From the NCBI RefSeq assembly GCF_013002715.1, contig NZ_JABENB010000001.1, forward strand, positions 1,922,001 through 1,986,000: a stretch of DNA of 64,000 bases, in the 5' to 3' direction. Under the pieces are notes generated by a model. It was given only the letters and a program-made list of their open reading frames with translations, did no database searches and was not told where the DNA came from. Positions 1 through 7,843 of this stretch are shown piece by piece. The first letter of the stretch is position 1, and each line of letters starts with the position of its first letter. The stretch comes from Flexivirga aerilata. Its GTDB lineage: Bacteria; Actinomycetota; Actinomycetes; Actinomycetales; Dermatophilaceae. Both the position numbers and the translations under genes were made by a program.

Positions 1-247
1 TCTCGTAAGCGATGGTGACGCCGCACGTGCGCTTACGAGATGCGCGGGGGCGTGCAGAAGTCGCGACGGTTGCGGGCTGTGCACGCGGATCGGCGCGGGG
101 GCGTGCAGAAGTCGCGACGGTCGCGGGGTGTGCACGCGAAACCGGCGAGCGGCCGCTGGTCTCGTAAGCGATGGTGACGTCAGCCGCACGTGCGCTTACG
201 AGATGCGCGGGGCTGTGCAGAAGCCGCGACGGTTGCGGGGTGTGCGC
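1..247. repeat. Composite repeat cluster, copy 1 (hairpins plus 51-bp units)
   Basis: Non-coding stretch downstream of the GH13 gene. Two inverted repeats with perfect 11-bp arms TCTCGTAAGCG / CGCTTACGAGA lie at 1-40 and 160-203. Between and after them are units starting GTGCAGAAGTCGCGACGGT at 52 and 103 (51 bp apart) and a variant (AAGCCGCG) at 215. The same elements recur at 46241-46660. Both loci lie next to gene 3' ends. The cluster probably continues to the left of the window. Function unknown; open frames through it are repeat-encoded and are not called as genes. Confidence 0.85.
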
Positions 248-297
248 GCCACCGGTCACGACGGACGCATCCATCGCGACCGGCGGCGGCGCGCTGA

Positions 298-2001
298 CTA
301 CTGCAGCCAGACGGCGGTGTCGGTCGGCAGCTGCCCGGCGATGTCCGGCTCGCTGGCGACGAGCACCTCGCGGTCGGCCGGCAACTGCACCGGCTGGGCG
401 CCGAAGTTGACGATCACCCGCACGGTCTGCGAGCCGCTCGTGACGTCGTAGGCGAGGACGTCGTCGCCGAGGTCGACCGTGGCGAGTGCGCCCTCGCCGA
501 GGTCGAGGTCGCGGCGCACCCGCAGCAGGCGGCGGTAGAGCTCCAGCGTCGAGGCTGGGTCGCCCTCCTGCTGGTCGACGGCGAGGTCGCCATACGCCTC
601 GGGCTGGGGGAGCCACGGCTGGTCTCCCTCGCCGAATCCGTATGACGTAGCGTCCTTCTCCCACGGCATCGGGATGCGGCAGCCGTCGCGTCCCTTCTCC
701 CGGCCCGCGGTGCGGTGGAAGGTCGGGTCCTGACGCACCTCGTCCGGCAGGGCGGTCGCCTCGGGCAGCCCGAGCTCCTCACCCTGGTAGAGGTAGGCGC
801 CACCGGGCAGCGCGAGCATGAGCGTCGTCGCCGCGCGAGCGCGGCGCAGGCCGAGCGCGGCGTCCGGCTGGGGGTCGTCCACGCCGATGCCGTTGGGCCG
901 GGGCTCGCCGACGGGCAGCCCGAGCCGCGAGGCGTGCCGCACGACGTCGTGGTTGGACAGCACCCAGGTGGTCGGGGCGTCCACCGCGTCGTTGGCCAGA
1001 TAGGACCGGTCGATCGCGTCCGCGAGGTCGCGTGCCCGCCAGGGCGCCTGCAGGAACTCGAAGTTGAAGGCCTGCTGGAACTCGTCGTCGCGCACGTAGA
1101 GCGCAGCCCGGTCGGCCGGCTGCACCCATGCCTCGGCGACCATCGCGCGTTCGCCGGGGTAGGACGCGAGCACCCGGTGCCAGTCGCGGTAGACCTCGTG
1201 CACGCCGTCCTGGTCCCACATCGGGGGCCGGGTCTGGTCGCCGCTGAGCTCGAGCATGTTGAGCGGACCGCTCCAGTCGGGCAGGCCGTCGGCCTTGATC
1301 AGGCCGTGCGCGACGTCGACCCGGAAGCCGTCCACGCCACGGTCGAGCCAGAAGCGCAGGATGTCCTCGAACTCCGAACGCACCTGCGGGTTCTGCCAAT
1401 TCAGGTCAGGCTGCTTGCTGTCGAAAAGGTGCAGGTACCACTGGCCGGGGGTGCCGTCGGGCTCGGTGACGCGGGTCCACGCGGCGCCGCCGAAGACGCT
1501 CTCCCAGTTGTTGGGCGGCAGCTCGCCGTGCGCGCCCGAGCCGTCGCGGAAGATGTAGCGCTCCCGCTCCGCCGAGCCCGGAGCCGCCCGCAGCGCCGCC
1601 TGGAACCACGCGTGCTCGTCGGAGGTGTGGTTGGGCACCAGGTCGACCAGCACCCGCAGACCGAGCTCGTGGGACCTGGCGATGAGTGTGTCGGCGTCGT
1701 CGAGCCGGCCGAAGAGCGGCTCGACGCCCCGGTAGTCGGAGACGTCGTATCCCGCGTCGGCCTGCGGGGAGGGGTAGAACGGTGACAGCCAGACCGCGTC
1801 GACGCCGAGTGCCTTGAGGTAGGGCAGGCGTGCCGTGATGCCCGGCAGGTCGCCGATGCCGTTGCCGTCGGCGTCGGCCCAGGAGCGCGGGTAGATCTGG
1901 TAGATCACGGCGCTGCGCCACCACTCGCCGCCCGGGTGGGCGTCGTGCACCTGCACGTCGGTGGTCGTCTCGGCCGTGCCCTGCACGTTGATGTCTTGCA
2001 T
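298..2001 (-). CDS. GH13 alpha-glucosidase (oligo-alpha-glucosidase type)
   Basis: 567-aa cytoplasmic glycoside hydrolase, expected to release glucose from short alpha-glucosides such as maltose, maltodextrin or isomaltose. GH13 hallmarks are visible in order: the N-terminal YQIYPRSWADADGNGIGDL block, DLVPNHTS near residue 121, the nucleophile Asp in GFRVDVAH (about D229), the acid Glu in MVAEAW (about E290) and the NHD motif (about D352). There is no signal peptide. The start has a good ribosome site (AAGGGA). Its neighbours are a ROK regulator upstream on the same strand and a divergent sugar importer, which suggests that the imported oligosaccharide is its substrate. Exact linkage specificity (alpha-1,4 versus alpha-1,6) cannot be settled by eye. 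Confidence 0.93.
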   Translation of the reverse strand: MQDINVQGTAETTTDVQVHDAHPGGEWWRSAVIYQIYPRSWADADGNGIGDLPGITARLPYLKALGVDAVWLSPFYPSPQADAGYDVSDYRGVEPLFGRLDDADTLIARSHELGLRVLVDLVPNHTSDEHAWFQAALRAAPGSAERERYIFRDGSGAHGELPPNNWESVFGGAAWTRVTEPDGTPGQWYLHLFDSKQPDLNWQNPQVRSEFEDILRFWLDRGVDGFRVDVAHGLIKADGLPDWSGPLNMLELSGDQTRPPMWDQDGVHEVYRDWHRVLASYPGERAMVAEAWVQPADRAALYVRDDEFQQAFNFEFLQAPWRARDLADAIDRSYLANDAVDAPTTWVLSNHDVVRHASRLGLPVGEPRPNGIGVDDPQPDAALGLRRARAATTLMLALPGGAYLYQGEELGLPEATALPDEVRQDPTFHRTAGREKGRDGCRIPMPWEKDATSYGFGEGDQPWLPQPEAYGDLAVDQQEGDPASTLELYRRLLRVRRDLDLGEGALATVDLGDDVLAYDVTSGSQTVRVIVNFGAQPVQLPADREVLVASEPDIAGQLPTDTAVWLQ

Positions 2002-2033
2002 CGGAATCCCTTCTCGTTCTTCGAAGTTCGTAC

Positions 2034-2081
2034 GTTCAGACGTTCATGGGTTTCAAGAGTTCATAGGTTTAGAAGTTCACG
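2034..2081 (-). promoter_or_regulatory. Imperfect GTTCA-type tandem repeats in the GH13 leader
   Basis: The gap between the ROK gene stop and the GH13 start holds GTTCA(T/C/G) motifs at 2034, 2042, 2059 and 2075. The last three are 16-17 bp apart and sit in related blocks (GTTCATGGGTTT, GTTCATAGGTTT, GTTCACGGG). The stretch is unusually A/T-rich for this genome. It could be an operator array or leader element; only the repetition itself is seen. Confidence 0.4.
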
Positions 2082-2092
2082 GGCTGGGAGTG

Positions 2093-3241
2093 TTAGGGCC
2101 GGGCCAGCAGCCGCTCCCAGGCGTATGACGCAGCCGCGGCCACGCCCCCGTGGACGACCGCGGTGCCGCCCAGCGTCGATGCCCGCAGTGTGACCGGCCG
2201 CCGCTGGAGCTCGTCCATCCGCGGCAGGCCGGCCTGCAGCGCCTCGATCAACCCCGGGGCACCCGCGACCGCCCCGCTGATGACGATCACCTCAGGGTCG
2301 AGCAGCAGGTGCAGCGAGGCGATGACCCGGGCGACCGGCCGGACCGCCCGCTCGACCAGGCGCCGGGTCGCGACGTCCTTGGTCGCGAGCTCGAACACCG
2401 TTGCCGGGTCTGACATTCCGCGAGGTACGGCAGCCTGGCGGACCAGGTAGCCGACACCGAGAGTGCCCTCGACACCGCGGAGGAGGCCGGCGCCGCCGAT
2501 CTCGCCGGCGCCCCCGCGCGAGCCGTGCAGCAGGCGCCCGTCGCAGACGACGCCGGCGCCGAGTCGTTCCCCGGCGAGCAGTGCCACCAGGTTGTCGCTG
2601 CCCTTGGCGACGCCGCCCGCTCGCTCTGCGAGGGCGGCGAGGTTGGCGTCGTTGTGCAGGACGACCGGCGCGTCCTGTGCGCGGGCGACGTTGTTGGCCA
2701 GACCGGCCCGCGGCAGGTCGCCGAGAAAATCCTCGTCGGCGATGATCTCGGCCCCGTGCACCGGTGCGGGCAGCCCGATCGCCACCGCGAGCAGCCGATG
2801 CCCGGGCAGCTTGGCGCGCAGTCCGGACAACTGCTTGTTGATCGCGCCGATGCGGGCCCGCCCGCCCGCCGTCGGGGAGATCGCCACGCTGCTGGAGTGC
2901 CGGATCCGGCCGGTCAGGTCGGCGATCGCGACACGCACGCGCCCGAGACCGAGGTCGACGCCGGCGACGACACCCGCGTCAGGGTCGATCTCGAAGGTGC
3001 GGGCCGGGCGGCCGCGCCCCGTCGCGGCACCGGGCACTTCGCGCACCCAACCCGCCGCGACGAGATCGTCGCAGGCGGTCAGCACGGTCGGCCGCGACAG
3101 ACCGGTCGCCGCGACCAGGTCACCCGCGGCGGCGGGGGAGTCGGAGCGCAGCACGCTCAGCACGCGGACAGCGCTGTCGCCACGGGCATCCGGCACCCCG
3201 AGGGCCAGAGCGGGCAGCTCAAGGCCCGGCGTCGTCGTCAT
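2093..3241 (-). CDS. ROK-family transcriptional repressor
   Basis: 382 aa. The N-terminal winged helix (about residues 25-90, VLSVLRSDSPAAAGDLVAAT then LSRPTVLTACDDLVAAGWV) is followed by a sugar-kinase-like ROK domain (VVAGVDLGLGRVRVAIADL near residue 90; G-rich GAGEIGGAGLL region near 250). The usual ROK zinc motif GHxxxxxxxxxCxCGxxGC is not evident: the corresponding segment contains no Cys cluster. It therefore looks like a non-catalytic, possibly zinc-free regulator. Divergent from the sugar ABC operon, with a shared ~107-bp intergenic region carrying an A/T-rich inverted repeat (ATTAAA-N9-TTTAAT). It probably represses the importer and alpha-glucosidase until a sugar ligand binds. Confidence 0.9.
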   Translation of the reverse strand: MTTTPGLELPALALGVPDARGDSAVRVLSVLRSDSPAAAGDLVAATGLSRPTVLTACDDLVAAGWVREVPGAATGRGRPARTFEIDPDAGVVAGVDLGLGRVRVAIADLTGRIRHSSSVAISPTAGGRARIGAINKQLSGLRAKLPGHRLLAVAIGLPAPVHGAEIIADEDFLGDLPRAGLANNVARAQDAPVVLHNDANLAALAERAGGVAKGSDNLVALLAGERLGAGVVCDGRLLHGSRGGAGEIGGAGLLRGVEGTLGVGYLVRQAAVPRGMSDPATVFELATKDVATRRLVERAVRPVARVIASLHLLLDPEVIVISGAVAGAPGLIEALQAGLPRMDELQRRPVTLRASTLGGTAVVHGGVAAAASYAWERLLARP

Positions 3242-3273
3242 GGGCGTGCTCCCTCCCGATTGCCGCGAAGTGC

Positions 3274-3335
3274 TTGACAGTGGCCTGCGTCACACGACAA
3301 TATCAACTCAGTTTATTAAAGTCACCTTATTTAAT
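3274..3335 (+). promoter_or_regulatory. Sigma-70-like promoter and putative ROK operator of the sugar ABC operon
   Basis: A perfect -35 TTGACA (3274-3279) is followed, after 18 bp, by CAATAT (3298-3303) as -10. Immediately downstream lies a very A/T-rich inverted repeat, ATTAAA (3315-3320) and TTTAAT (3330-3335), separated by 9 bp and placed where a repressor would block initiation. GGAGG precedes the ATG at 3349. NagC/Mlc-type ROK repressors are known to bind A/T-rich palindromes, so this is the best operator candidate for the adjacent ROK gene. Confidence 0.7.
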
Positions 3336-3348
3336 CGCCGGAGGCAGC

Positions 3349-4629
3349 ATGTCACAGCTCCCACCCACGCGGCGGCAGGTGCTCCGCTGGGGACTGCTCG
3401 GCGCGGCCGGTGCCGCGACCTCGGGCGCCTTGGCCGGGTGCGGACTCGGCTCGAGCGACGACATCCGCTTCCTGCAGAACAAGCCCGAGGTGATCCCCTA
3501 CTTCGACAAGCTGACCGCGCAGTTCAACGGCTCGCAGCGCGGCGTGCGCGCCTCGCACGACCCGACCACGACGCCGCTCACCCCGCAGTTCGTGCGCGGC
3601 ACCCCGCCCGATCTCGCGTGCTACAACTACCAACTCGAGGCCGCGAGCTTCCTCGCGCGCGGTGCGCTCAGCGACCTGTCGGACCTGCCCGAGGCCAAGA
3701 CGATCGCGCCGAGCGTGCAGGCGCTCGTCGGTCAGTTCGCCAGTTACAAGGGCCAGACCAGCGTGCTGCCCTACTCCGTCGCATCGGCCGGCGTGATCTA
3801 CAACAAGGACCTCTTCGCCAAGCACGACGTCGCGGTGCCGACCACCTGGAGTGAGCTGATCGCGGCCTGCAAGAAGTTCCAGGCGGCCGGGGTCACCCCG
3901 ATCTACTTCACCTTCCTCGACGGCTGGACCCTGCTGCAGGGCGTCTGGGACTACGTCAGTGGCGGCACCCTCGACGTCGCCGCGTTCTTCCGCCGGCTCA
4001 AGCAGGAGGAGGGCAAGGTCGACCAGAACTCACCCGCGTCGTTCACCCGCAACTTCGGCGACGCCTGCCACAAGATGGTGGAGCTCTACCGCTACCGCAA
4101 CGCCAACGCGCCGAGCCTCACCTACAACGCCGGCAACACCGAGTTCGCCAAGGGCAAGGCCGCGATGTACCTCCAGGGTCCGTGGGCGCTGACCCCGCTC
4201 GGCACCGCCAACCCCAAGCTGCAACTCGGCTCGTTCCCGCTGCCGTGCACCGACAACCCGGCCGACACCAAGGTGCGGGTCAACCTCGACCTCGCGCTGT
4301 GGATCCCCAACGACTCCAGCCACAAGGAGCAGGCGCGCACCATGCTGCAGTGGCTGATGCGCCCCGAGGTGATGAACGCCTACAACAAGCAGGCACTGGC
4401 CACCTCGCCCACGGTGAACGCTCCGGCGCTCACCGACCCCCGGGTGGCGGGACTCTCGTCATACGTCAAGCAGGCGAAGTTCTACCAGGGCGCGAGCACC
4501 TACATCTCGATGACGATCCCGCTCGGCAACTACATCCAGACCATGCTCACCAGCGGTGACGTCAATGGTCTGCTCAACCGACTCGACACCGACTGGGCAA
4601 ACCGTGCCGCCCGGTCGGCGGCGGCCTGA
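3349..4629 (+). CDS. Sugar ABC transporter substrate-binding lipoprotein
   Basis: 426 aa from the ATG preceded by GGAGG; longer upstream extensions run through the promoter and are rejected. The N-terminus has a twin-arginine pattern (TRRQVLRW), a hydrophobic stretch and a lipobox LAGC (Cys near residue 30), so it should be a membrane-anchored Tat-type lipoprotein on the outer face. The rest is a family 1 extracellular solute-binding fold, with the typical segments GVIYNKDLFAKHDVAVPTTW and AMYLQGPWAL. Two permeases follow directly. The GH13 and malQ context points to alpha-glucoside or maltodextrin uptake, but the sequence does not prove the ligand. Confidence 0.93.
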   Translation: MSQLPPTRRQVLRWGLLGAAGAATSGALAGCGLGSSDDIRFLQNKPEVIPYFDKLTAQFNGSQRGVRASHDPTTTPLTPQFVRGTPPDLACYNYQLEAASFLARGALSDLSDLPEAKTIAPSVQALVGQFASYKGQTSVLPYSVASAGVIYNKDLFAKHDVAVPTTWSELIAACKKFQAAGVTPIYFTFLDGWTLLQGVWDYVSGGTLDVAAFFRRLKQEEGKVDQNSPASFTRNFGDACHKMVELYRYRNANAPSLTYNAGNTEFAKGKAAMYLQGPWALTPLGTANPKLQLGSFPLPCTDNPADTKVRVNLDLALWIPNDSSHKEQARTMLQWLMRPEVMNAYNKQALATSPTVNAPALTDPRVAGLSSYVKQAKFYQGASTYISMTIPLGNYIQTMLTSGDVNGLLNRLDTDWANRAARSAAA

Positions 4630-4642
4630 GAGGACCGATCCG

Positions 4643-5575
4643 ATGACCGCACCTGCTCCCGCAGCGCCTGTCAGCACGGCCACGTCCGGCACCACCGCAG
4701 GCACCGACACCCGGCGGCGGCGCCCCGACGCGGCATACCTCTGGATGCTCTTCCCGGCGCTCGCGCTCTTCACCCTCTTCGTGACCCTCCCGGCGCTGGT
4801 CGGGGTGTTCTTCAGTTTCACCAACTACGCCGGCTTCGGCTCGTGGAAGTGGGTCGGCTTCGAAAACTACCGGTCGCTCTGGCACGACAGCACGATCCTC
4901 GGGTCCTACCAGTTCACACTGCTTTTCGCGGTCGTGACCACGATCGTGGTCAATGCGCTGGCCCTGGCGCTCGCGATCGGACTGAGCTCGAAGATCCATC
5001 TCAAGCGCGGCCTGCGCAGCGTGTTCTTCGTGCCGATGGTGCTGTCCGGCATCGTCATCGCCTACGTCTTCCAGTATTTCTTCTCCTTCTCGGTGCCCGC
5101 CGTCGCCGGCAGCATCGGCTGGACCGGCGGTGAGCAGAGCCTCCTCGCCAACCAGGACTGGGCCTGGCTCGGCGTGGTCATCGTGACCGCATGGCAGGCG
5201 ATCCCGAGCGCGATGATCATCTACCTGGCCGGGCTGCTCGCCATCCCGGGCGAGGTCTACGAGGCCGCGTCGCTCGACGGCGCGAGCGCGTGGCGGCGCT
5301 TCCGCAGCATCACGCTGCCGCTGGTCGCCGGCTACGTCGTCGTCAACTCGATCCTCAGCTTCAAGAACTTCCTCAATGCGTATGACGTGATCGTCGGTCT
5401 CACCGGCGGCGGTCCCGGCACCTCCACCACGAGCGTGGCGATGGGCATCTTCAACGGATTCAACAACGGCGACTACGCCTACTCGATGGCCAATGCGGTC
5501 GTCTTCTTCGTGATCACCGTCGTGATCTCCCTGCTGCAACTGCGGCTGCTCCGCGGTCGAGAGGTGAATCTCTAG
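4643..5575 (+). CDS. Sugar ABC transporter permease (MalF/UgpA-like)
   Basis: 310 aa from the ATG 13 bp after the lipoprotein gene. The polytopic membrane protein has a first hydrophobic segment near residues 32-58 (YLWMLFPALALFTLFVT) and the EAA loop EVYEAASLDGASAWRRFRSI-T-LP (about residues 205-230), which contacts the ATPase. Second gene of the importer operon; the downstream permease starts 2 bp after its stop, indicating co-translation. No ATPase gene accompanies it. In actinobacteria such importers usually borrow a shared MsiK-type ATPase encoded elsewhere. Confidence 0.93.
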   Translation: MTAPAPAAPVSTATSGTTAGTDTRRRRPDAAYLWMLFPALALFTLFVTLPALVGVFFSFTNYAGFGSWKWVGFENYRSLWHDSTILGSYQFTLLFAVVTTIVVNALALALAIGLSSKIHLKRGLRSVFFVPMVLSGIVIAYVFQYFFSFSVPAVAGSIGWTGGEQSLLANQDWAWLGVVIVTAWQAIPSAMIIYLAGLLAIPGEVYEAASLDGASAWRRFRSITLPLVAGYVVVNSILSFKNFLNAYDVIVGLTGGGPGTSTTSVAMGIFNGFNNGDYAYSMANAVVFFVITVVISLLQLRLLRGREVNL

Positions 5576-5577
5576 CC

Positions 5578-6447
5578 ATGGCAACGATTCCGACTCCTGC
5601 ACCCCGCGCGCGCACCAGCGCGGCCACCGGCGAGCGCCGCAGCTGGAAGCTGACCACCGTGCTGGCCCTCGCCAGCCTGGCGGTGTTCATCCCGCTCTAC
5701 CTCGCGGTCACGATGGCGCTCAAGACCAACGCCGAGGCGTCCAGCGGCAGCGGCTTCGCACTGCCGACCTCGCTGCACTGGAGCAACTTCTCCACCGCGT
5801 GGAACCTCGTGCACTTCCCACGGGCGGCGGCGGTCTCGGTGGTGATCGCCGTGGTCGCGGTGGTCGGCTCGCTCGCGGTGTCGTCGATGGCGGCATACGC
5901 GATCGTGCGCAACTGGCACCGCAAGGCGTTCCGCTACTCCTACTTCTACCTGCTGGCCGCGATGTTCATCCCGTTCCCGGTGATCGCGCTGCCGCAGGTG
6001 AAGCTGACCGCGCTGCTCGGGCTGGACAACCCGATCGGCGTCGGGCTGCTGCACGTGCTGCTCTCGATGGGCTTCAACATCCTGCTCTACACCGCGTTCC
6101 TGCGGTCGATCCCGTTCGAGCTGGAGGAGAGCGCCCGGCTCGACGGCGCGAGCACCTGGCAGACGTTCCGGCAGCTGATCGTGCCGCTGCTCGGCCCGAT
6201 GAACGCGACCGTCGGCATCTTCGCGTTCCTCGCGTCCTGGAACGACTACATGATGCCGGCGATCATCACGGCCGACGCGCAGTATCAGTCGCTGCCGGTG
6301 GTGCAGAACATCTTCGCGGTGTCGCTCACCACCAACTACAACGTGGCGTTCGCGTCCTACCTGATGGCGATGCTGCCGACCCTGGTCGTCTACTTCCTCG
6401 CCCAGCGCTGGGTGCTGAGCGGCGTCACCCAGGGCGCGATCAAATAG
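5578..6447 (+). CDS. Sugar ABC transporter permease (MalG/UgpE-like)
   Basis: 289 aa, about six membrane segments. The start overlaps the translational signals of the previous gene (gap 2 bp, RBS GAGGTG). The EAA loop is FELEESARLDGASTWQTFRQ, about residues 180-200. A Pro-rich basic N-terminus precedes the first segment. It forms the heterodimeric channel with the 4643-5575 product. Last gene of the operon and convergent with the globin gene 13 bp away; no classical terminator is visible in that short gap. Confidence 0.93.
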   Translation: MATIPTPAPRARTSAATGERRSWKLTTVLALASLAVFIPLYLAVTMALKTNAEASSGSGFALPTSLHWSNFSTAWNLVHFPRAAAVSVVIAVVAVVGSLAVSSMAAYAIVRNWHRKAFRYSYFYLLAAMFIPFPVIALPQVKLTALLGLDNPIGVGLLHVLLSMGFNILLYTAFLRSIPFELEESARLDGASTWQTFRQLIVPLLGPMNATVGIFAFLASWNDYMMPAIITADAQYQSLPVVQNIFAVSLTTNYNVAFASYLMAMLPTLVVYFLAQRWVLSGVTQGAIK

Positions 6448-6460
6448 AACCTCGTCGCGC

Positions 6461-6838
6461 CTAGTCCTCCCAGGCGTTGACCATCGAAAACGCCGCGCGC
6501 GTGAGGTATTCGCGCAGCAGCGCGTCATGCTGGGCGTCGAGGTCGAGGGTGTCGACGGCGGCGAGCATGTGCGTGAGCCAGCGGTCACGCTGGACCGGCG
6601 TCACCTTGAACGGCATGTGCCGCATCCGCAACCGCGGGTGACCGCGCTCCTGGCTGTAGGTGGTCGGGCCGCCCCAATACTGCTCGAGGAAGAGCAGGAG
6701 GCGCTCCTCGGCCGGGCCGAGATCCTCCTCGGGATAGAGCGCCCGGAGTTCGGGGTCGCCGGCGACCCCGACGTAGAACTCGTGCACCAGCTTGGCGAAC
6801 GTCGGGTGTCCGCCGACCTCGTCGTAGAACGTGCTCAC
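6461..6838 (-). CDS. glbO: Group II truncated haemoglobin
   Basis: 125 aa, the size of the 2-over-2 globin fold. Seen are TFAKLVHEFYVGV with the distal Tyr (B10), LRMRHMPFKV with the proximal His, and QRDRWLTHM with the G8 Trp typical of group II (TrHbO). It should bind haem and O2/NO, with proposed roles in oxygen sensing, NO detoxification or peroxidase-like chemistry near the membrane. GTG start; the stop is convergent with the ABC permease. The gap to the next upstream gene on this strand is 12 bp, so it is probably co-transcribed with the MscS gene. Confidence 0.93.
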   Translation of the reverse strand: MSTFYDEVGGHPTFAKLVHEFYVGVAGDPELRALYPEEDLGPAEERLLLFLEQYWGGPTTYSQERGHPRLRMRHMPFKVTPVQRDRWLTHMLAAVDTLDLDAQHDALLREYLTRAAFSMVNAWED

Positions 6839-6850
6839 GCGGTAAGTCTC

Positions 6851-7777
6851 TCAGCCCGCCGGCGTGGTGCCGCTCGTGCCCTGGCCCGGGTATGACGGCA
6901 GCTGCGGTCCGCGGATGCCCGCGGCGTCCAGCGCGACCTTCGCCCGCTCGCGGATCTCCCGCGCCACGCTGTACTGCTCGTTGGGCACGCAGGTCGCGAT
7001 GATGCGCAGGGTCACCACCCCACTGCCGACCGACTCGACACCGGCGACTTGCGGCTCCTCCAACAGCCTTTCCTTCCAAGGGGATTCGTCATCCACTGCG
7101 GCGGCGACCTGGCGCAGCACCTGCAGCGCCTTCTCGACCGACTGGTCGTAGCCGATCGGCACGTCGATCAGCGCGGTGGCCCAGCCCTGCGACTTGTTGC
7201 CGATGCGCAGGATCTCGCCGTTGCGGACGTACCAGACCACGCCGGAGGCGTCGCGCAGCCGGGTGACGCGCAGGGTGACCTCTTCGACGGTGCCGATCGC
7301 CTGACCGGTGTCGATCACGTCGCCCACGCCGTACTGGTCCTCCATGATCATGAAGATGCCGGAGAGGAAGTCCTTGACCAGGCTCTGCGCGCCGAAGCCG
7401 AGGGCGACGCCGCCGACACCGGCCGACGCGAGCAGCGGGGCGAGCGGCACCCCAAGCGCGGACATGATGGTGAGCGCCGCGATGCCGAAGATGACGATCG
7501 TGCTGACCGATCGCAGGATCGAGCCCATGGTCGCCGCGCGTTGCTTGCGGCGCTCGGAGTCCAGGCCGGTCGCCTGCCGCAGCACCCGGCCCGCGCGGCC
7601 CTCGCGCTGGCTGCCGCGGTGCTCCATCATCCGCACCGCACGCCCGATGGCCCGGATCACCAGCCAGCGCAGCAGCACCGCCCCGATCGCGATGCAGACG
7701 ATCATCAGCGGGGTGCCGACCGCCCAGTCGAGGGTCGATCGCTGGCCGGCCTGAGCAAGAGAAGGCATGGGGTCCAT
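6851..7777 (-). CDS. MscS-family mechanosensitive channel
   Basis: 308 aa from the ATG at 7777 (a second ATG at 7768 is equally possible). Membrane segments lie near residues 18-40 and 90-140. The pore-lining helix and beta-domain signature is LASAGVGGVALGFGAQSLVKDFLSGIFMIMEDQYGVGD (shown in parts: GVGGVALGFGAQSLVKD, then FMIMEDQYGVGD). The cytoplasmic vestibule region follows. It should gate in response to membrane tension and release osmolytes. Long open-frame extensions upstream run antisense into malQ and are not real. Divergent from malQ (66-bp gap). Confidence 0.9.
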   Translation of the reverse strand: MDPMPSLAQAGQRSTLDWAVGTPLMIVCIAIGAVLLRWLVIRAIGRAVRMMEHRGSQREGRAGRVLRQATGLDSERRKQRAATMGSILRSVSTIVIFGIAALTIMSALGVPLAPLLASAGVGGVALGFGAQSLVKDFLSGIFMIMEDQYGVGDVIDTGQAIGTVEEVTLRVTRLRDASGVVWYVRNGEILRIGNKSQGWATALIDVPIGYDQSVEKALQVLRQVAAAVDDESPWKERLLEEPQVAGVESVGSGVVTLRIIATCVPNEQYSVAREIRERAKVALDAAGIRGPQLPSYPGQGTSGTTPAG

Positions 7778-7843
7778 GATGAGCGGTGCCGACCGGGACC
7801 GTGCCATCCGCCGCGCCGCGGCGCCTCTGACACACTGGCGCAC

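Noticed and set aside
7049..7843. Upstream extension of the malQ reading frame
   Set aside because: Runs antisense through the MscS gene and is not GH77-like; the ATG at 7844 gives the normal length.
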